Assembly: GCA_030603805.1 (NCBI GenBank)
Contig: JAUVXD010000002.1
Location: forward strand, 186,001 to 250,000
Reading direction: 5' to 3'
DNA from: Acholeplasmataceae bacterium
GTDB taxonomy: Bacteria; Bacillota_I; Bacilli_A; Acholeplasmatales; Acholeplasmataceae
DNA: 64,000 nt
A model generated the notes under the pieces. The model had not been told where the DNA came from. It saw only the letters and a list, made by a program, of their open reading frames with translations, and made no database searches. Position numbers and translations under genes: made by a program. Below, one piece after another: positions 17,851 to 27,300 of this stretch; the first letter of the stretch is position 1; each line of letters starts with the position of its first letter.

Positions 17851-17871
17851 TCAAAGTATGAAAATAGTGTT

Positions 17872-18495
17872 TTAAGCTGTTGGTTTTAGTTTTTCTTCAA
17901 CAACATTAAGTAAAATGGCACCAAAAGCATTACCTAATATCCAAATTAAAACATAAACTAAGGATATCATTGAGTAATGATTTCCTAAGAAAAGATATAA
18001 AAGATTTGCGATACTATGTTCAAACTTTGCGAGTATAAAGATCACTACTGCAAAGATGACAATTAAAACTTTTAATAATGGATTGTCATATTTTTTATAT
18101 CCGTTCACACCAACATACATGAGCATCCCACAGAAGATAGCTAAAATAAATGCTTCATACCATGTTTTGGATAACTTAGATATAAAAAGCATTTCAGCTG
18201 AAGCAATCACTTCAGTCATGCCTGATAGCTGAAACAGCAACCCAACAGCTCCAATGCCGATGATATTGCCCAAAAGTGTTTTAAGTAACACTTTTAAATA
18301 CCCTTTTTGATAAGGCAGTGCATATCCGACTTTACCCGTATAAAGGAAATAACCCTTAGAAACGACCATAAGTAGACCAAAGCTAAAAAGGAGTGCGCCT
18401 AAAGTTTTGTTTTCGACACTCAAGAAAACAAGCCCGGCGATTCCGATGAATAGCCCGGCCATGACGGCTTTTAAAAAGACTTGTGAATCTTTCAT
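17872..18495 (-). CDS. Formate/nitrite transporter (FNT)-family-like membrane protein, short form
   Basis: A 207-residue protein with about six membrane helices. The start (KAVMAGLFIGIAGLVFLSV), the FLYTGKVGYA stretch in place of the usual LFTGN, and KFEHSIANLLYLFLG with the central His of FNT channels support assignment to the FNT fold. FNT pentamers pass formate, nitrite, lactate or hydrosulfide; the substrate here is open. It is shorter than FocA (about 280 residues). It overlaps the SDR gene by four bases (ATGA), with no Shine-Dalgarno of its own, so its translation depends on the SDR gene. Confidence 0.65.
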   Translation of the reverse strand: MKDSQVFLKAVMAGLFIGIAGLVFLSVENKTLGALLFSFGLLMVVSKGYFLYTGKVGYALPYQKGYLKVLLKTLLGNIIGIGAVGLLFQLSGMTEVIASAEMLFISKLSKTWYEAFILAIFCGMLMYVGVNGYKKYDNPLLKVLIVIFAVVIFILAKFEHSIANLLYLFLGNHYSMISLVYVLIWILGNAFGAILLNVVEEKLKPTA

Positions 18496-19301
18496 TTTTT
18501 CTTTTTATCCTTTTTGAATGCGTAGATTGAACCTACGATGTTATTCGCCAACTTAGAAGGTAAAACTTTTTGAAGCCATACAAAAATTTTATACTTAAAT
18601 CCCACAGTCTTATAAAGCGGGATTCTTTTCTTTTGAATCAGTTTATCAATCACTTGTGCAGCAAGTTCTGGATCCATACCGTTACGTTCATCATTTTCCA
18701 TAACTGCTACCGATTTTTCAACACGTTTCAGATAGGCTTCGCTTGTGACATCATTTTTCTTTCGATTCTTTGTAAATCCCGTTTTAATATCTCCAGGCAT
18801 TATCGAAGTGACTTGAATACCAAAAGGTTCGACCTCATTTGCAAGTGCTTCACTAAATGTATTGATTGCTGCTTTTGATGCAGAATAAAAGGCTTGAAAT
18901 GGAATCGCAAGTTTAGATGCAACAGAACTCATATTGAGTATTTTTCCGCCCCCACTTTTTCTCATCAAAGGAAGCATCGCTTTAGTTGAGTTAAAAACAC
19001 CCATGAAATTAACATTCATGAGATAAGATGCATCTTCAAAACTCGTATCTTCAATTGCACCTGAAATGCCCATCCCCGCATTATTAATTAAAACATCAAT
19101 ACGGCCCTCAATATCATAAATATCTTGGTAGGCACTTTTAAGTTGTTCAAATACTGTGACATCAGCAACAATGCTTTTCACATTTTTTTCGTGTAGCTTT
19201 GTTCTGGAAATGCCATAGACATGATGTCCTTTTTTACACAAATGTTGTGCAATGGCAAGTCCAATACCTGATGATGCCCCAGTGACGACAATGACTTTCA
19301 T
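18492..19301 (-). CDS. Short-chain dehydrogenase/reductase; candidate 3-ketosphinganine reductase
   Basis: A 269-residue classical SDR: TGASSGIG (cofactor loop, residues 6-13), NNAGMG, catalytic Ser in MSSVAS and YSASK (Tyr-x3-Lys). After the Rossmann core a C-terminal stretch YKIFVWLQKVLPSKLANNIVGSI is amphipathic and could bind the membrane, followed by a basic tail KKDKKKK. Many SDRs look alike, so substrate cannot be read from motifs; the inference that it reduces a 3-keto sphingoid base rests on the SPT-like gene ending only three bases upstream. It ends in TGA overlapping the next start. Confidence 0.8.
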   Translation of the reverse strand: MKVIVVTGASSGIGLAIAQHLCKKGHHVYGISRTKLHEKNVKSIVADVTVFEQLKSAYQDIYDIEGRIDVLINNAGMGISGAIEDTSFEDASYLMNVNFMGVFNSTKAMLPLMRKSGGGKILNMSSVASKLAIPFQAFYSASKAAINTFSEALANEVEPFGIQVTSIMPGDIKTGFTKNRKKNDVTSEAYLKRVEKSVAVMENDERNGMDPELAAQVIDKLIQKKRIPLYKTVGFKYKIFVWLQKVLPSKLANNIVGSIYAFKKDKKKK

Positions 19302-19304
19302 GAA

Positions 19305-20492
19305 TTAATCCTCAATACCTTCTGTTTGAGCTAAAACATCTGCAATCTTTTCAATGGCGATATCCATTAACTCTTTGGTGTGTGTTGCTGTATAACTTGT
19401 GCGAATTAAGCATTCGCCAATTGGTGTTGCTGGTGGTAAAACTGGATTGACATACACACCATTTTCAAAAAGCATATTACAAGCAATCATGGTTCTCAGT
19501 GGTGTATAGGTGAAAATTGGAATAATCGGTGTTCTTGAGTCTCTAATCTTTAAACCTTTAGCTTTAAGACCCTTTCTCATATAGTCTGCAATCTCATGAA
19601 GTGCGTGCACACGTTCAGGTTCTCTTTTGAGAACGCGAAGTGCTGCAAGCGCAGCTGCTGTGTTAGCGGGTGGAATTGCTGCTGAAAAGATATAGGGACG
19701 AGAATTATGGCGAATATAATCGACCACATCACTTTCTCCTGCAACATATCCGCCTAAAGACGCGAGTGATTTAGAGAATGTACCCATAATGATATCGACT
19801 TCTTTTTCTAAACCAAAGTGTTCAGCTGTGCCGCGACCTGTAGGTCCCATCACACCAAAACCATGGGCATCATCAACCATGACACGTGCACCATATTTCT
19901 TAGCAAGTGCTACAATTTCAGGAAGTTTCGCAATATCTCCAGACATTGAGAAAACCCCATCAGTGACGATGAGCTTTCCTTTGTTATCGGGTGCTTTAGC
20001 AAGTTTTGATTCTAAATCTGCCATATCTGAATGTTCATAACGAATCGTTTCAGCATAAGAAAGTCTTGTGCCATCGTAGATGGATGCATGATTTTCTTTG
20101 TCTGAAAAGATTAAATCGTTTCTGCCAGCAATTGCAGAGATAATGCCTAAGTTACTTTGGAATCCAGTTGAAAAAATGGTGCAGTCTTCTTTGTTTAAAA
20201 AGGCTGCGAGTTCTTTTTCAAGTTCCTTGTGCATGTTAAGTGTTCCATTCAAAAATCTTGAACCTGAAACCCCTGTACCATATTTGAGTGTCGCATCGAC
20301 GGCAGCTTGAATGACTTCAGGATGAGAGGTCAGCCCTAAATAGTTATTAGAACCCACCATGATCATTTCTTTGCCTTCCATATGGACAACGATATCTTGT
20401 TTACTTGTCAGTTCGTGGAAGTATGGATAATATCCACCTTCACGTGCTTTTTTAGCTGTATCATATTGATAACATTTCTTAAATAAATCCAT
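19305..20492 (-). CDS. Serine-palmitoyltransferase-like alpha-oxoamine synthase (PLP)
   Basis: A 395-residue fold-type I PLP enzyme of the alpha-oxoamine synthase family (glycine C-acetyltransferase, BioF, HemA, SPT), which condense an amino acid with an acyl thioester. PLP Lys is K241 in GTFSKSLASLGGYVAG; H135 (ENHAS) stacks on PLP and D207-D208-H210 (VDDAH) bind it. The TFSKSLASLGG wording, YIRHNSRPYIFSAAIPP and SGSRFLNGTL are those of Bacteroidetes-type serine palmitoyltransferase, whereas Kbl and BioF have TLGKALG. It would make 3-ketosphinganine from serine and a long acyl thioester. No biotin or threonine-catabolism genes adjoin it; an SDR follows after three bases. Confidence 0.75.
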   Translation of the reverse strand: MDLFKKCYQYDTAKKAREGGYYPYFHELTSKQDIVVHMEGKEMIMVGSNNYLGLTSHPEVIQAAVDATLKYGTGVSGSRFLNGTLNMHKELEKELAAFLNKEDCTIFSTGFQSNLGIISAIAGRNDLIFSDKENHASIYDGTRLSYAETIRYEHSDMADLESKLAKAPDNKGKLIVTDGVFSMSGDIAKLPEIVALAKKYGARVMVDDAHGFGVMGPTGRGTAEHFGLEKEVDIIMGTFSKSLASLGGYVAGESDVVDYIRHNSRPYIFSAAIPPANTAAALAALRVLKREPERVHALHEIADYMRKGLKAKGLKIRDSRTPIIPIFTYTPLRTMIACNMLFENGVYVNPVLPPATPIGECLIRTSYTATHTKELMDIAIEKIADVLAQTEGIED

Positions 20493-20525
20493 TATTATTC
20501 CTCATTTCAAAAACCGGTTAAATCT

Positions 20526-20531
20526 ATTATA
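20526..20531 (-). promoter_or_regulatory. Probable -10 of the SPT-SDR-FNT operon
   Basis: TATAAT on the minus strand 34 bases before the start of the SPT-like gene; -35 weak (TACATA). AACCGGTT (20512-20519), an 8-bp palindrome, lies 7 bases downstream where a repressor could sit. Confidence 0.45.
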
Positions 20532-20584
20532 TTACATATTGATTTTTTTATGTAGATGTTTCGGTTCGATTTATGCTTTTTCCG

Positions 20585-20610
20585 TTAAAAAAAGGATATA
20601 AATATCCTTT
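20585..20610 (-). terminator. Intrinsic terminator after psuG
   Basis: AAAGGATAT / ATATCCTTT form a 9-bp stem with a 2-base centre, followed by seven T on the minus strand. It lies about 165 bases past the psuG stop; the stretch between (20611-20775) shows no other feature I can support. Confidence 0.8.
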
Positions 20611-20775
20611 GTAAACATATGATGTTTATCTGGTTGATCTCATTAGAAAAGGTGAAAATATGGCCACATCATGATATTTAAATGTTTGTTTGGATGTATA
20701 CTTATGCATTTCATCCATGACTATTATACGCTTATAAAATGAGATGTCAAGTGTGAAAATGATGTCTTTAACACT

Positions 20776-21696
20776 TTATTTGATCAATGCCTTTTGATAC
20801 TCAATCGCAATCTTTGCTGCAAGTCTTGCGTTATTGTAGACAAGTTCAATGTTAGATTCTAAGGATGACCCTTCCGTAATGGCTTTAACCTTGGAAAGTA
20901 AAAATGGGGTAACATCTTGTCCAGATATCCCTTGCTCTTGGGCTTCTTCTAATGCAGAATCAATCGCTTTTTGAATCACTTTTTCATCCATACTATATGC
21001 TTTGGGAATTGGATTGGCAACAACAACGCCACCTTTAAGATTAAGACGCCATTTGGCATGAAGGAGATCTGCGATTTCTTGAGGTGTATCCAGTTTGTAG
21101 TTCACTTTAAAGCCTGAGGTTCTTGTATAAAAAGCAGGTAGTTCTTCTGTTTGATACCCAATAACTTCAACACCTTTAGTTTCTAAGTATTCTAAGGTAA
21201 GTCCTAAATCTAAAATGGATTTAGCACCAGCACATATGACACAAAGATCAACTTCTGAGAGTTCTTCTAGATCTCGAGAAATATCAAAGGTCTTTTCTGC
21301 TCCACGGTGAACACCACCAATACCGCCGGTTGCGAACACTTTAATGCCTACCATTGATGCAATCAAAGATGTACCTGAAACGGTGGTTGCACCCGTTTTC
21401 TTTTGTGAAATGACATAGGCAAAATCTCTTTTCCCAACTTTATACACATTTTTTGCTTGTGCAAGATATTCAATATCATCATGGTCTAATCCGACTTTAA
21501 TGACGCCGTTAAGAATAGCGATTGTTGCTGGAACAGCACCTTCGTTTTTTATGATCTCTTCAACTTTGAGTGCCATCTTCACATTATCTGGATAAGGCAT
21601 CCCATGAGAAATAATGGTTGATTCTAATGCAACCACGGGTAAATTGTGTTTAATTGCGTTTAATACTTTTGGATGTATTTCAATCATTTGGTTCAT
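20776..21696 (-). CDS. psuG: Pseudouridine-5'-phosphate glycosidase
   Basis: A 306-residue PsuG, which splits the C-C glycosidic bond of pseudouridine 5'-phosphate to uracil and ribose 5-phosphate. Family signatures: ALESTIISHGMPYP, ATIAILNG, TVSGTSLIA, GGIGGVHRGAE and CAGAKSILDLGLTLE. It overlaps psuK by four bases. Together psuK and psuG degrade pseudouridine from RNA turnover; the uracil released could be salvaged, linking to uraA/pyrR elsewhere in the window. Confidence 0.93.
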   Translation of the reverse strand: MNQMIEIHPKVLNAIKHNLPVVALESTIISHGMPYPDNVKMALKVEEIIKNEGAVPATIAILNGVIKVGLDHDDIEYLAQAKNVYKVGKRDFAYVISQKKTGATTVSGTSLIASMVGIKVFATGGIGGVHRGAEKTFDISRDLEELSEVDLCVICAGAKSILDLGLTLEYLETKGVEVIGYQTEELPAFYTRTSGFKVNYKLDTPQEIADLLHAKWRLNLKGGVVVANPIPKAYSMDEKVIQKAIDSALEEAQEQGISGQDVTPFLLSKVKAITEGSSLESNIELVYNNARLAAKIAIEYQKALIK

Positions 21697-22595
21697 AAAT
21701 GTAACTCCTTTTTTGTTTTTTCTATTAACTCCACTGAAAGCTGATCGGATACCGCAGCATCCGCTTGTAGGTTTAAATAGGCATTAACCATGGCGTATGC
21801 TAAGGGATCTTTTTGACGTGCTTTTGCGTAAAGTGCTCCAGCAAAAAATGCATCACCTGCACCAATCCCATTTTTCACCTGAACAGGAATCGCGTTTCTA
21901 AATACTGCTTCTCTAATATTGGTGTAATAAGCACCTTCTTTGCCTAAGGTGATGAAAACCTCACGCACACCACGCTCAATTAAGTAGTCTCCCATTTTGT
22001 TTAAATCTTCCATGGTTTCATATATCATACCCGTGAGTAGTTCCGCTTCAAGTAGGTTTAATTTAAGCCCATGAATTTTATGTAAAAAAGGTCTAATTTT
22101 GATGACTTTTTGGCTAGAGATCGCATCAACATAAATATCTTGATCAAGTTCTGTAAATATATACTTCATGGCGCTTTCAGAAAGATTGGTATCGACAACA
22201 AGGATATCTGCAGCATCTGTGACATATTGAACAGATGCTAAAAATGCTTCATCCAACTCTAAGATTTGATCCATCGCTGCAACCCCAATTAAGTCTTCAT
22301 TAAACTCATCCATCACTGATAGATATATTGGCGTTGTTTCAACGGATTTATAAACCATTTTGATATGAATTTTCTTACAAGCATCCAAGATGGTTTTTCC
22401 CAAATCATCGTTTCCTATCACAGTGATGAGTGTTGTATCAATATCAAGACGTGCTAAATTTTCAGCGATGTTTCTTCCAACACCACCAAGTGATTTTTTG
22501 ATATAGCCTGGATTTGAATCCTGTAAGATCATTTTTTGATGTGGATATGCGAAAAAGTCCATAACAGCGCCACCGATAATGACTACTTTTTTCAT
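21693..22595 (-). CDS. psuK: PfkB-family sugar kinase, probable pseudouridine kinase
   Basis: A 300-residue PfkB kinase: the N-terminal GG motif (KSLGGVGRNIAENLARL) and the C-terminal ATP/anion-hole motif GIGAGDAFFAGALYA with the catalytic Asp. Kinases next to psuG phosphorylate pseudouridine, and the ATGA overlap with psuG makes that role very likely. It has an extended -10 promoter at 22625-22633. Confidence 0.9.
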   Translation of the reverse strand: MKKVVIIGGAVMDFFAYPHQKMILQDSNPGYIKKSLGGVGRNIAENLARLDIDTTLITVIGNDDLGKTILDACKKIHIKMVYKSVETTPIYLSVMDEFNEDLIGVAAMDQILELDEAFLASVQYVTDAADILVVDTNLSESAMKYIFTELDQDIYVDAISSQKVIKIRPFLHKIHGLKLNLLEAELLTGMIYETMEDLNKMGDYLIERGVREVFITLGKEGAYYTNIREAVFRNAIPVQVKNGIGAGDAFFAGALYAKARQKDPLAYAMVNAYLNLQADAAVSDQLSVELIEKTKKELHL

Positions 22596-22624
22596 AAATT
22601 ACCTCAATTTTAATAGATACTTTT

Positions 22625-22633
22625 ATTATACCA
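22625..22633 (-). promoter_or_regulatory. Extended -10 promoter of psuK-psuG
   Basis: TGGTATAAT on the minus strand, 29 bases before the psuK ATG. An imperfect inverted repeat (ATCGAATGC / GCATCGAT) occupies the -35 region. Confidence 0.55.
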
Positions 22634-22777
22634 TCGAATGCCTAGACTGGTGCATCGATCTCAAATCAACCATCATTTCACATCATAAGATATGATGAAA
22701 AAATCTTTTACATAATCCCTTTATTAAGCCCTATCAGACGATTCTATTAAAACGTATTCTTTCTATAAGTGACATAA

Positions 22778-22792
22778 TCAATGAATCATTGA
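22778..22792. promoter_or_regulatory. Perfect 7+1+7 inverted repeat, possible operator
   Basis: TCAATGA-A-TCATTGA lies 20 bases before the -35 of the XRE-type gene and is a plausible autoregulatory site for it; ACAAT / ATTGT (22801-22816) is a second, weaker repeat. Confidence 0.35.
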
Positions 22793-22812
22793 GAGGTTCA
22801 ACAATTATGTGA

Positions 22813-22841
22813 TTGTGTATCGACTTGATTTTCACTATAAT
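22813..22841 (+). promoter_or_regulatory. Probable promoter of the XRE membrane-protein gene
   Basis: TTGTGT, 17-base spacer, TATAAT; the -10 is perfect, the -35 partial. Confidence 0.5.
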
Positions 22842-22873
22842 GAAGGTAGTACAAATACGAAGGGGGATTTATC

Positions 22874-24316
22874 ATGATTGGAGAAAGACTCAAAAATTTA
22901 AGGGTGAATGCGAAGCTTACACAAAAAGATGTTGCAGACATCATGAATGTGACACCACAAACCATCTCAAAATGGGAACTCAATTTATCTGAACCTAGTC
23001 TTGATTTGATGAAAGAGCTTGCTGCACTTTATGGCGTTAAGGTTGATGAGTTGCTGAACTCTAGTTCTACCTTATCCTATGAGGTTCAATCAAATTTTAA
23101 GATGAAATCAATCAGTCTTTATATCATGTACGTGCTCTTATTGGGATTAGCAGTTGCAATCGCATTTGTGCCTTACTTGAGTGCAGATATGCTTGTCATA
23201 GACGAAGGTTTTCTATATGTATCGCTTCCTACATATAGACCCACTCTTTTAGTTGAACTCACGTTAACGAGTGTGTTTTTACTTTCGATATTGATGGGGA
23301 TTCCAGTGATTTTATTTACGCTTCATTTAGTTGATCGAAAATTTATCGGTCATATTGTCGTTTCATTTATTGCACTGATCATCCAGTTGAGTTATCTAGT
23401 CCCCATCCTTGCATCCCCATTATTTATGGCACCAAAGATTGGTATGATTTTACACATCATTTATCTATTTATAATGATTGGTATACTTTTAATTTCAGTA
23501 TCCATTCAAAAATGGAATATCTATCATCACATTCAAAATCATCCTAAAACTTGGATGGGTTTTGCGGGCATGATTTTAATGACACTTATTTTACCTTTCT
23601 CATTTAACGAGTCACACCACTATTATATGAACACACTAGAAGCTATACTTTTGGGTGTCCTCTTTTTCTTAGCTGGATTACTCATGTTTAAGGATATGAA
23701 AAGAATTCAACTCCCTATTTTTGCTTTCTCATTTTTAATGATGCTCTATTTGTTAATCAGTGTTGGTATTTATATGTTGAATAGTGGTTTGATACTTGGA
23801 GGTATGACTATACTTAGTTATATGCTTTTTCTAGGCCTAAGCATGTCTGAACTCAAGCATCATCATATCCCGTTTAAGTCTCTCTTTAAGCTTAGAATCC
23901 TTCCTTTTGAACTCATCATATTCTCCATATATCTTTATCTCTTAATCCAAGGTGGCGATCTATTCTTCTACTATATTGAATCTGTTGTATCTTATAACTC
24001 GATACACTTAAATGACTTACCAAGTATTGTATTGTTTTACATCAGTCTTATAGTTTTATTCCTTGGTTTAGTTTTTAGGTGGATGAAAGTTAAATGGGTG
24101 GCTATCATCTTATACTCGATATGGTTGATATTCCAAATCTATTACGTTTATCTCGTCTTTACGACGTATCGTGGTGAGGGTTGGTATGTGACAGATGGTA
24201 GATTCATCTATATACCTGTTCTTGTTGGATTACTTTATCTCATCCTTTATATTGGGGTTAAACTGTTTGCTTACATAAAGAAGAAAACCTCACAATCACC
24301 AGCTTTAGCTAAGTAG
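22874..24316 (+). CDS. XRE-family helix-turn-helix protein with a polytopic membrane domain
   Basis: A 480-residue protein. Residues 1-62 are a Cro/C1-type DNA-binding domain (GERLKNLRVNAKLTQKDVADIM, TPQTISKWELNLSEPSLDLM). Residues about 75-470 form some twelve membrane helices separated by short loops, with a short basic cytoplasmic end. Such one-component membrane-anchored regulators exist in Firmicutes; the signal and targets are unknown. The start has AAGGGGGAT six bases upstream. Perfect terminator at its end. It is transcribed against its neighbours, between psuK and rpoC. Confidence 0.8.
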   Translation: MIGERLKNLRVNAKLTQKDVADIMNVTPQTISKWELNLSEPSLDLMKELAALYGVKVDELLNSSSTLSYEVQSNFKMKSISLYIMYVLLLGLAVAIAFVPYLSADMLVIDEGFLYVSLPTYRPTLLVELTLTSVFLLSILMGIPVILFTLHLVDRKFIGHIVVSFIALIIQLSYLVPILASPLFMAPKIGMILHIIYLFIMIGILLISVSIQKWNIYHHIQNHPKTWMGFAGMILMTLILPFSFNESHHYYMNTLEAILLGVLFFLAGLLMFKDMKRIQLPIFAFSFLMMLYLLISVGIYMLNSGLILGGMTILSYMLFLGLSMSELKHHHIPFKSLFKLRILPFELIIFSIYLYLLIQGGDLFFYYIESVVSYNSIHLNDLPSIVLFYISLIVLFLGLVFRWMKVKWVAIILYSIWLIFQIYYVYLVFTTYRGEGWYVTDGRFIYIPVLVGLLYLILYIGVKLFAYIKKKTSQSPALAK

Positions 24317-24338
24317 ACCTCGTGTCTACTTTTTTTTA
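24311..24338 (+). terminator. Intrinsic terminator after the XRE membrane-protein gene
   Basis: AAGTAGAC / GTCTACTT pair over a 5-base loop followed by T runs; the TAG stop codon is part of the stem. Confidence 0.88.
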
Positions 24339-24340
24339 TT

Positions 24341-24382
24341 AAAAGAAAAAACACCTCCATAAGTTGACTTATGAAAGTGTTT
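24341..24382 (-). terminator. Intrinsic terminator after rpoC
   Basis: AAACAC / GTGTTT and CATAAGT / ACTTATG form one long interrupted stem, followed by TTTTTTCTTTT on the minus strand. Confidence 0.85.
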
Positions 24383-24389
24383 CTTAATT

Positions 24390-27300
24390 TTAATAATCGA
24401 GTTCTTCCTCTTCGGTATACGTATTTGAGCGATCATACTCGAAAGCTGATTCTCTTAAGATACCTGTACCTGCAGGAATGAGTCCGCCAATAATGACGTT
24501 TTCTTTGAGACCATGAAGTTCATCAGTCTTACCTTTAATCGCTGCATCGGTTAGGATTCTTGTTGTTTCCTGGAAGGATGCTGCTGATAAGAAGGAATCA
24601 CTTCTTAAGGATGCTCTGGTGATACCAAGCAAGATGGGGCGACCCACTGCTGGGCGCTTAAAGCTTGCAAAGGCTTTTCTGTTTTCTCTCTTGAACTCTG
24701 CAATTGAAACTTCAGTACCTGGAAGGAGATCTGTATCACCTTCGGTGACCACAGTAATTCTTCTGAGCATTTGACGAATGATGAGTTCGATGTGCTTATC
24801 TGAAATTTCTACCCCTTGTGCACGATAAACCTTTTGAACTTCTTCTAAGATATAAGTTTCAGCAGCTTCTGCAGAAACAATTCTTAAAAGCTCTTTAGGG
24901 TTAATCGAACCTGGAGTAAGCTTTTGTCCAGCCTTGACGGATGCACCTTTTCTCACTAACGCTTCAACGTTTGGATCAACCGTATATTTATATTCTTTGT
25001 CGCTTGCATCCGATATGGTAATCACAGAAATACCTCCGCGTTGACGGTCTATAGATTTCACCTTACCATCAACTTCAGAAAGGACTGCTTTCCCTTTTGG
25101 ATTTCTTGCTTCAAAGAGTTCTTGAATACGTGGAAGACCTTGTGTAATATCGGAAGCTGATGCAACCCCTCCGGTGTGGAAGGTTCTCATGGTGAGCTGT
25201 GTACCAGGTTCACCAATCGATTGCGCTGCAACAACCCCAACTGCTTCACCGACTTCAACTCTTGTGTTGGTTGCTAGGTTTCGACCATAGCACTTCGCAC
25301 AAACGCCGTTTTCGGAGTTACATGTTAAGTTGCTTCTAATTTCAACTGAAGTGATTTCTGCCTTTAAAATCGCTTGTGCAATTTCTTCAGTGATGAGTTC
25401 ATTTCTTCTAACAAAGACTTGTTTTGATTTTGGATGCATCACATCTTTCGATGCATAACGTCCAACTAAACGGTCATATAGTGGCACAACAGGTTTAGTG
25501 TCGTCCATAATTTCTTGTACCACAACGCCTCTTTCAGTGCCACAATCTTCATCAACAACGATGACATCTTGAGACACGTCAACTAAACGACGTGTTAAGT
25601 AACCAGATTCTGCAGTCTTAAGCGCTGTATCGGTAGAACCTTTTCTCGCACCATGGGTGGAAATAAAGAACTCAGATACGGTAAGCCCTTCTCTAAAGGA
25701 TGCTTGAACTGGAACTTCAATAATTTCACCCTTAGGGTTATTCATCAGACCACGCATACCAGCAAGCTGAGCGAAGTTCGATGCGTTACCACGGGCACCG
25801 GAATCTGACATCATGTAGATGTTATTATCCTTATCAAATTCTTCCATTAAACCTTTTTGAATATCATCACGTGCAGTTTGCCATTCTTTAATTACGAGAT
25901 CTCTTCTTTCCTTATCAGTTAAGAGTCCATCTTCGTACCAAGCAGTAATGCCTTCGATGTTATCATTGGTTTGTGCAATACGTTCTGCCTTTTTAGAGTA
26001 GACGTTAATATCTGCAAATGATACGGTAATCCCTGCAACCGTTGAATACTTAAATCCTAAATCTTTGAGTCTGTCAAGCATCTTAGAGGTTTCAGAAATC
26101 TGAAGTTCTTTAAAGACTTGAGCAATAATTTGAGATAAGAATTTTTTCTTAAATGGTGCTGGGGTTGGAATGTCCTTCATCGCTTCTTTTGGATTCACAC
26201 CTTTTGCGATAAAGTATTTATCAGGTGTTTTTTGTTCCAAGTTTTCAATAGAAGGTTCATTTAAATAAGGGAATGTTGGGGGTAAAATTCTGTTGAAGAT
26301 CAGCTTACCTAAAGTCGTGAGTAAGTATTTATGTTTTTGCTCTTCTGTAAACTTTTGATGAATCGATTTAGGATCGACAACAATTCTTGTATGAAGTCCA
26401 ATGACATCATGTTGATAAGCCAGATACGCTTCATCATAACTCATAAAGAAGTGACCTTCATTACGGTTCTTATGATCGTGTTCCGCTTGTCTAATTTCTG
26501 CACGGTAACCACTAAATGTTCTTTCTAACTTTTCTTCAATCGTTAAATAATAGTTTCCTAAAACCATGTCTTGAGATGGTGTAACCACGGGTTTACCATC
26601 TTTAGGGTTCAAGATGTTATTAGATGCTAGCATCAGTAATCGTGCTTCTGCTTGAGCTTCATTAGAAAGTGGGACATGAACCGCCATTTGGTCACCGTCA
26701 AAGTCCGCGTTAAACGCAGGTGTTACGAGTGGATGCAGGCGAATCGCTTTACCATCAATGAGTTTTGGTTCAAATGCTTGAATACCGAGTCTATGTAATG
26801 TTGGCGCACGGTTTAAAAGAACTGGATGTTCTCTGACAACCTTTTCTAATGCTGCCCAAACATCATCATCCATCTTCTCATACTTCGCATTGGCATTTTT
26901 CTTCGCATTCGCATCATTGCCTTGGAGCTTTTGAAGTTCTCTTAAGACAAATGGCTTAAATAAAATGATGGCCATTTCACGTGGGATACCACATTGATAC
27001 ATTTCTAAGTCTGGTCCAACGATAATAACTGAACGTCCTGAATAGTCAACACGTTTACCAAGTAAGTTTTGACGGAAACGTCCTTGCTTACCACGAAGCA
27101 TATCCGATAATGATTTTAAGTGTCTATTTCTTTCGACAGCTGCTTTCTTACCACGTTTCGCATTGTCAAAGAGTGCGTCAACAGCTTCTTGTAACATACG
27201 CTTTTCGTTTTTAGTAATTAGGCGTGGTGCCATTTGTTCTTTTTGTTTTTTCAAACGGTTATTACGGTTGAGAATACGACGATATAAATCGTTTAAGTCG

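Noticed and set aside
17750-17854. 35-codon upstream extension of the membrane-protein gene (MSPLQSIEDF...)
   Set aside because: It covers the promoter and the Shine-Dalgarno for ATG 17749, after which a clear signal peptide begins.
19305-20492. Synthase as glycine C-acetyltransferase (Kbl) of threonine breakdown
   Set aside because: No threonine dehydrogenase adjoins it, and the PLP motif is TFSKSLASLGG rather than the TLGKALG of Kbl; kept only as a lower-probability alternative.
22596-22873. Small RNA or gene in the 278-base gap before the XRE gene
   Set aside because: It contains CATCATA/TATGATG and other short repeats, but no T-run terminator or ORF with a ribosome site beyond the promoters already listed.
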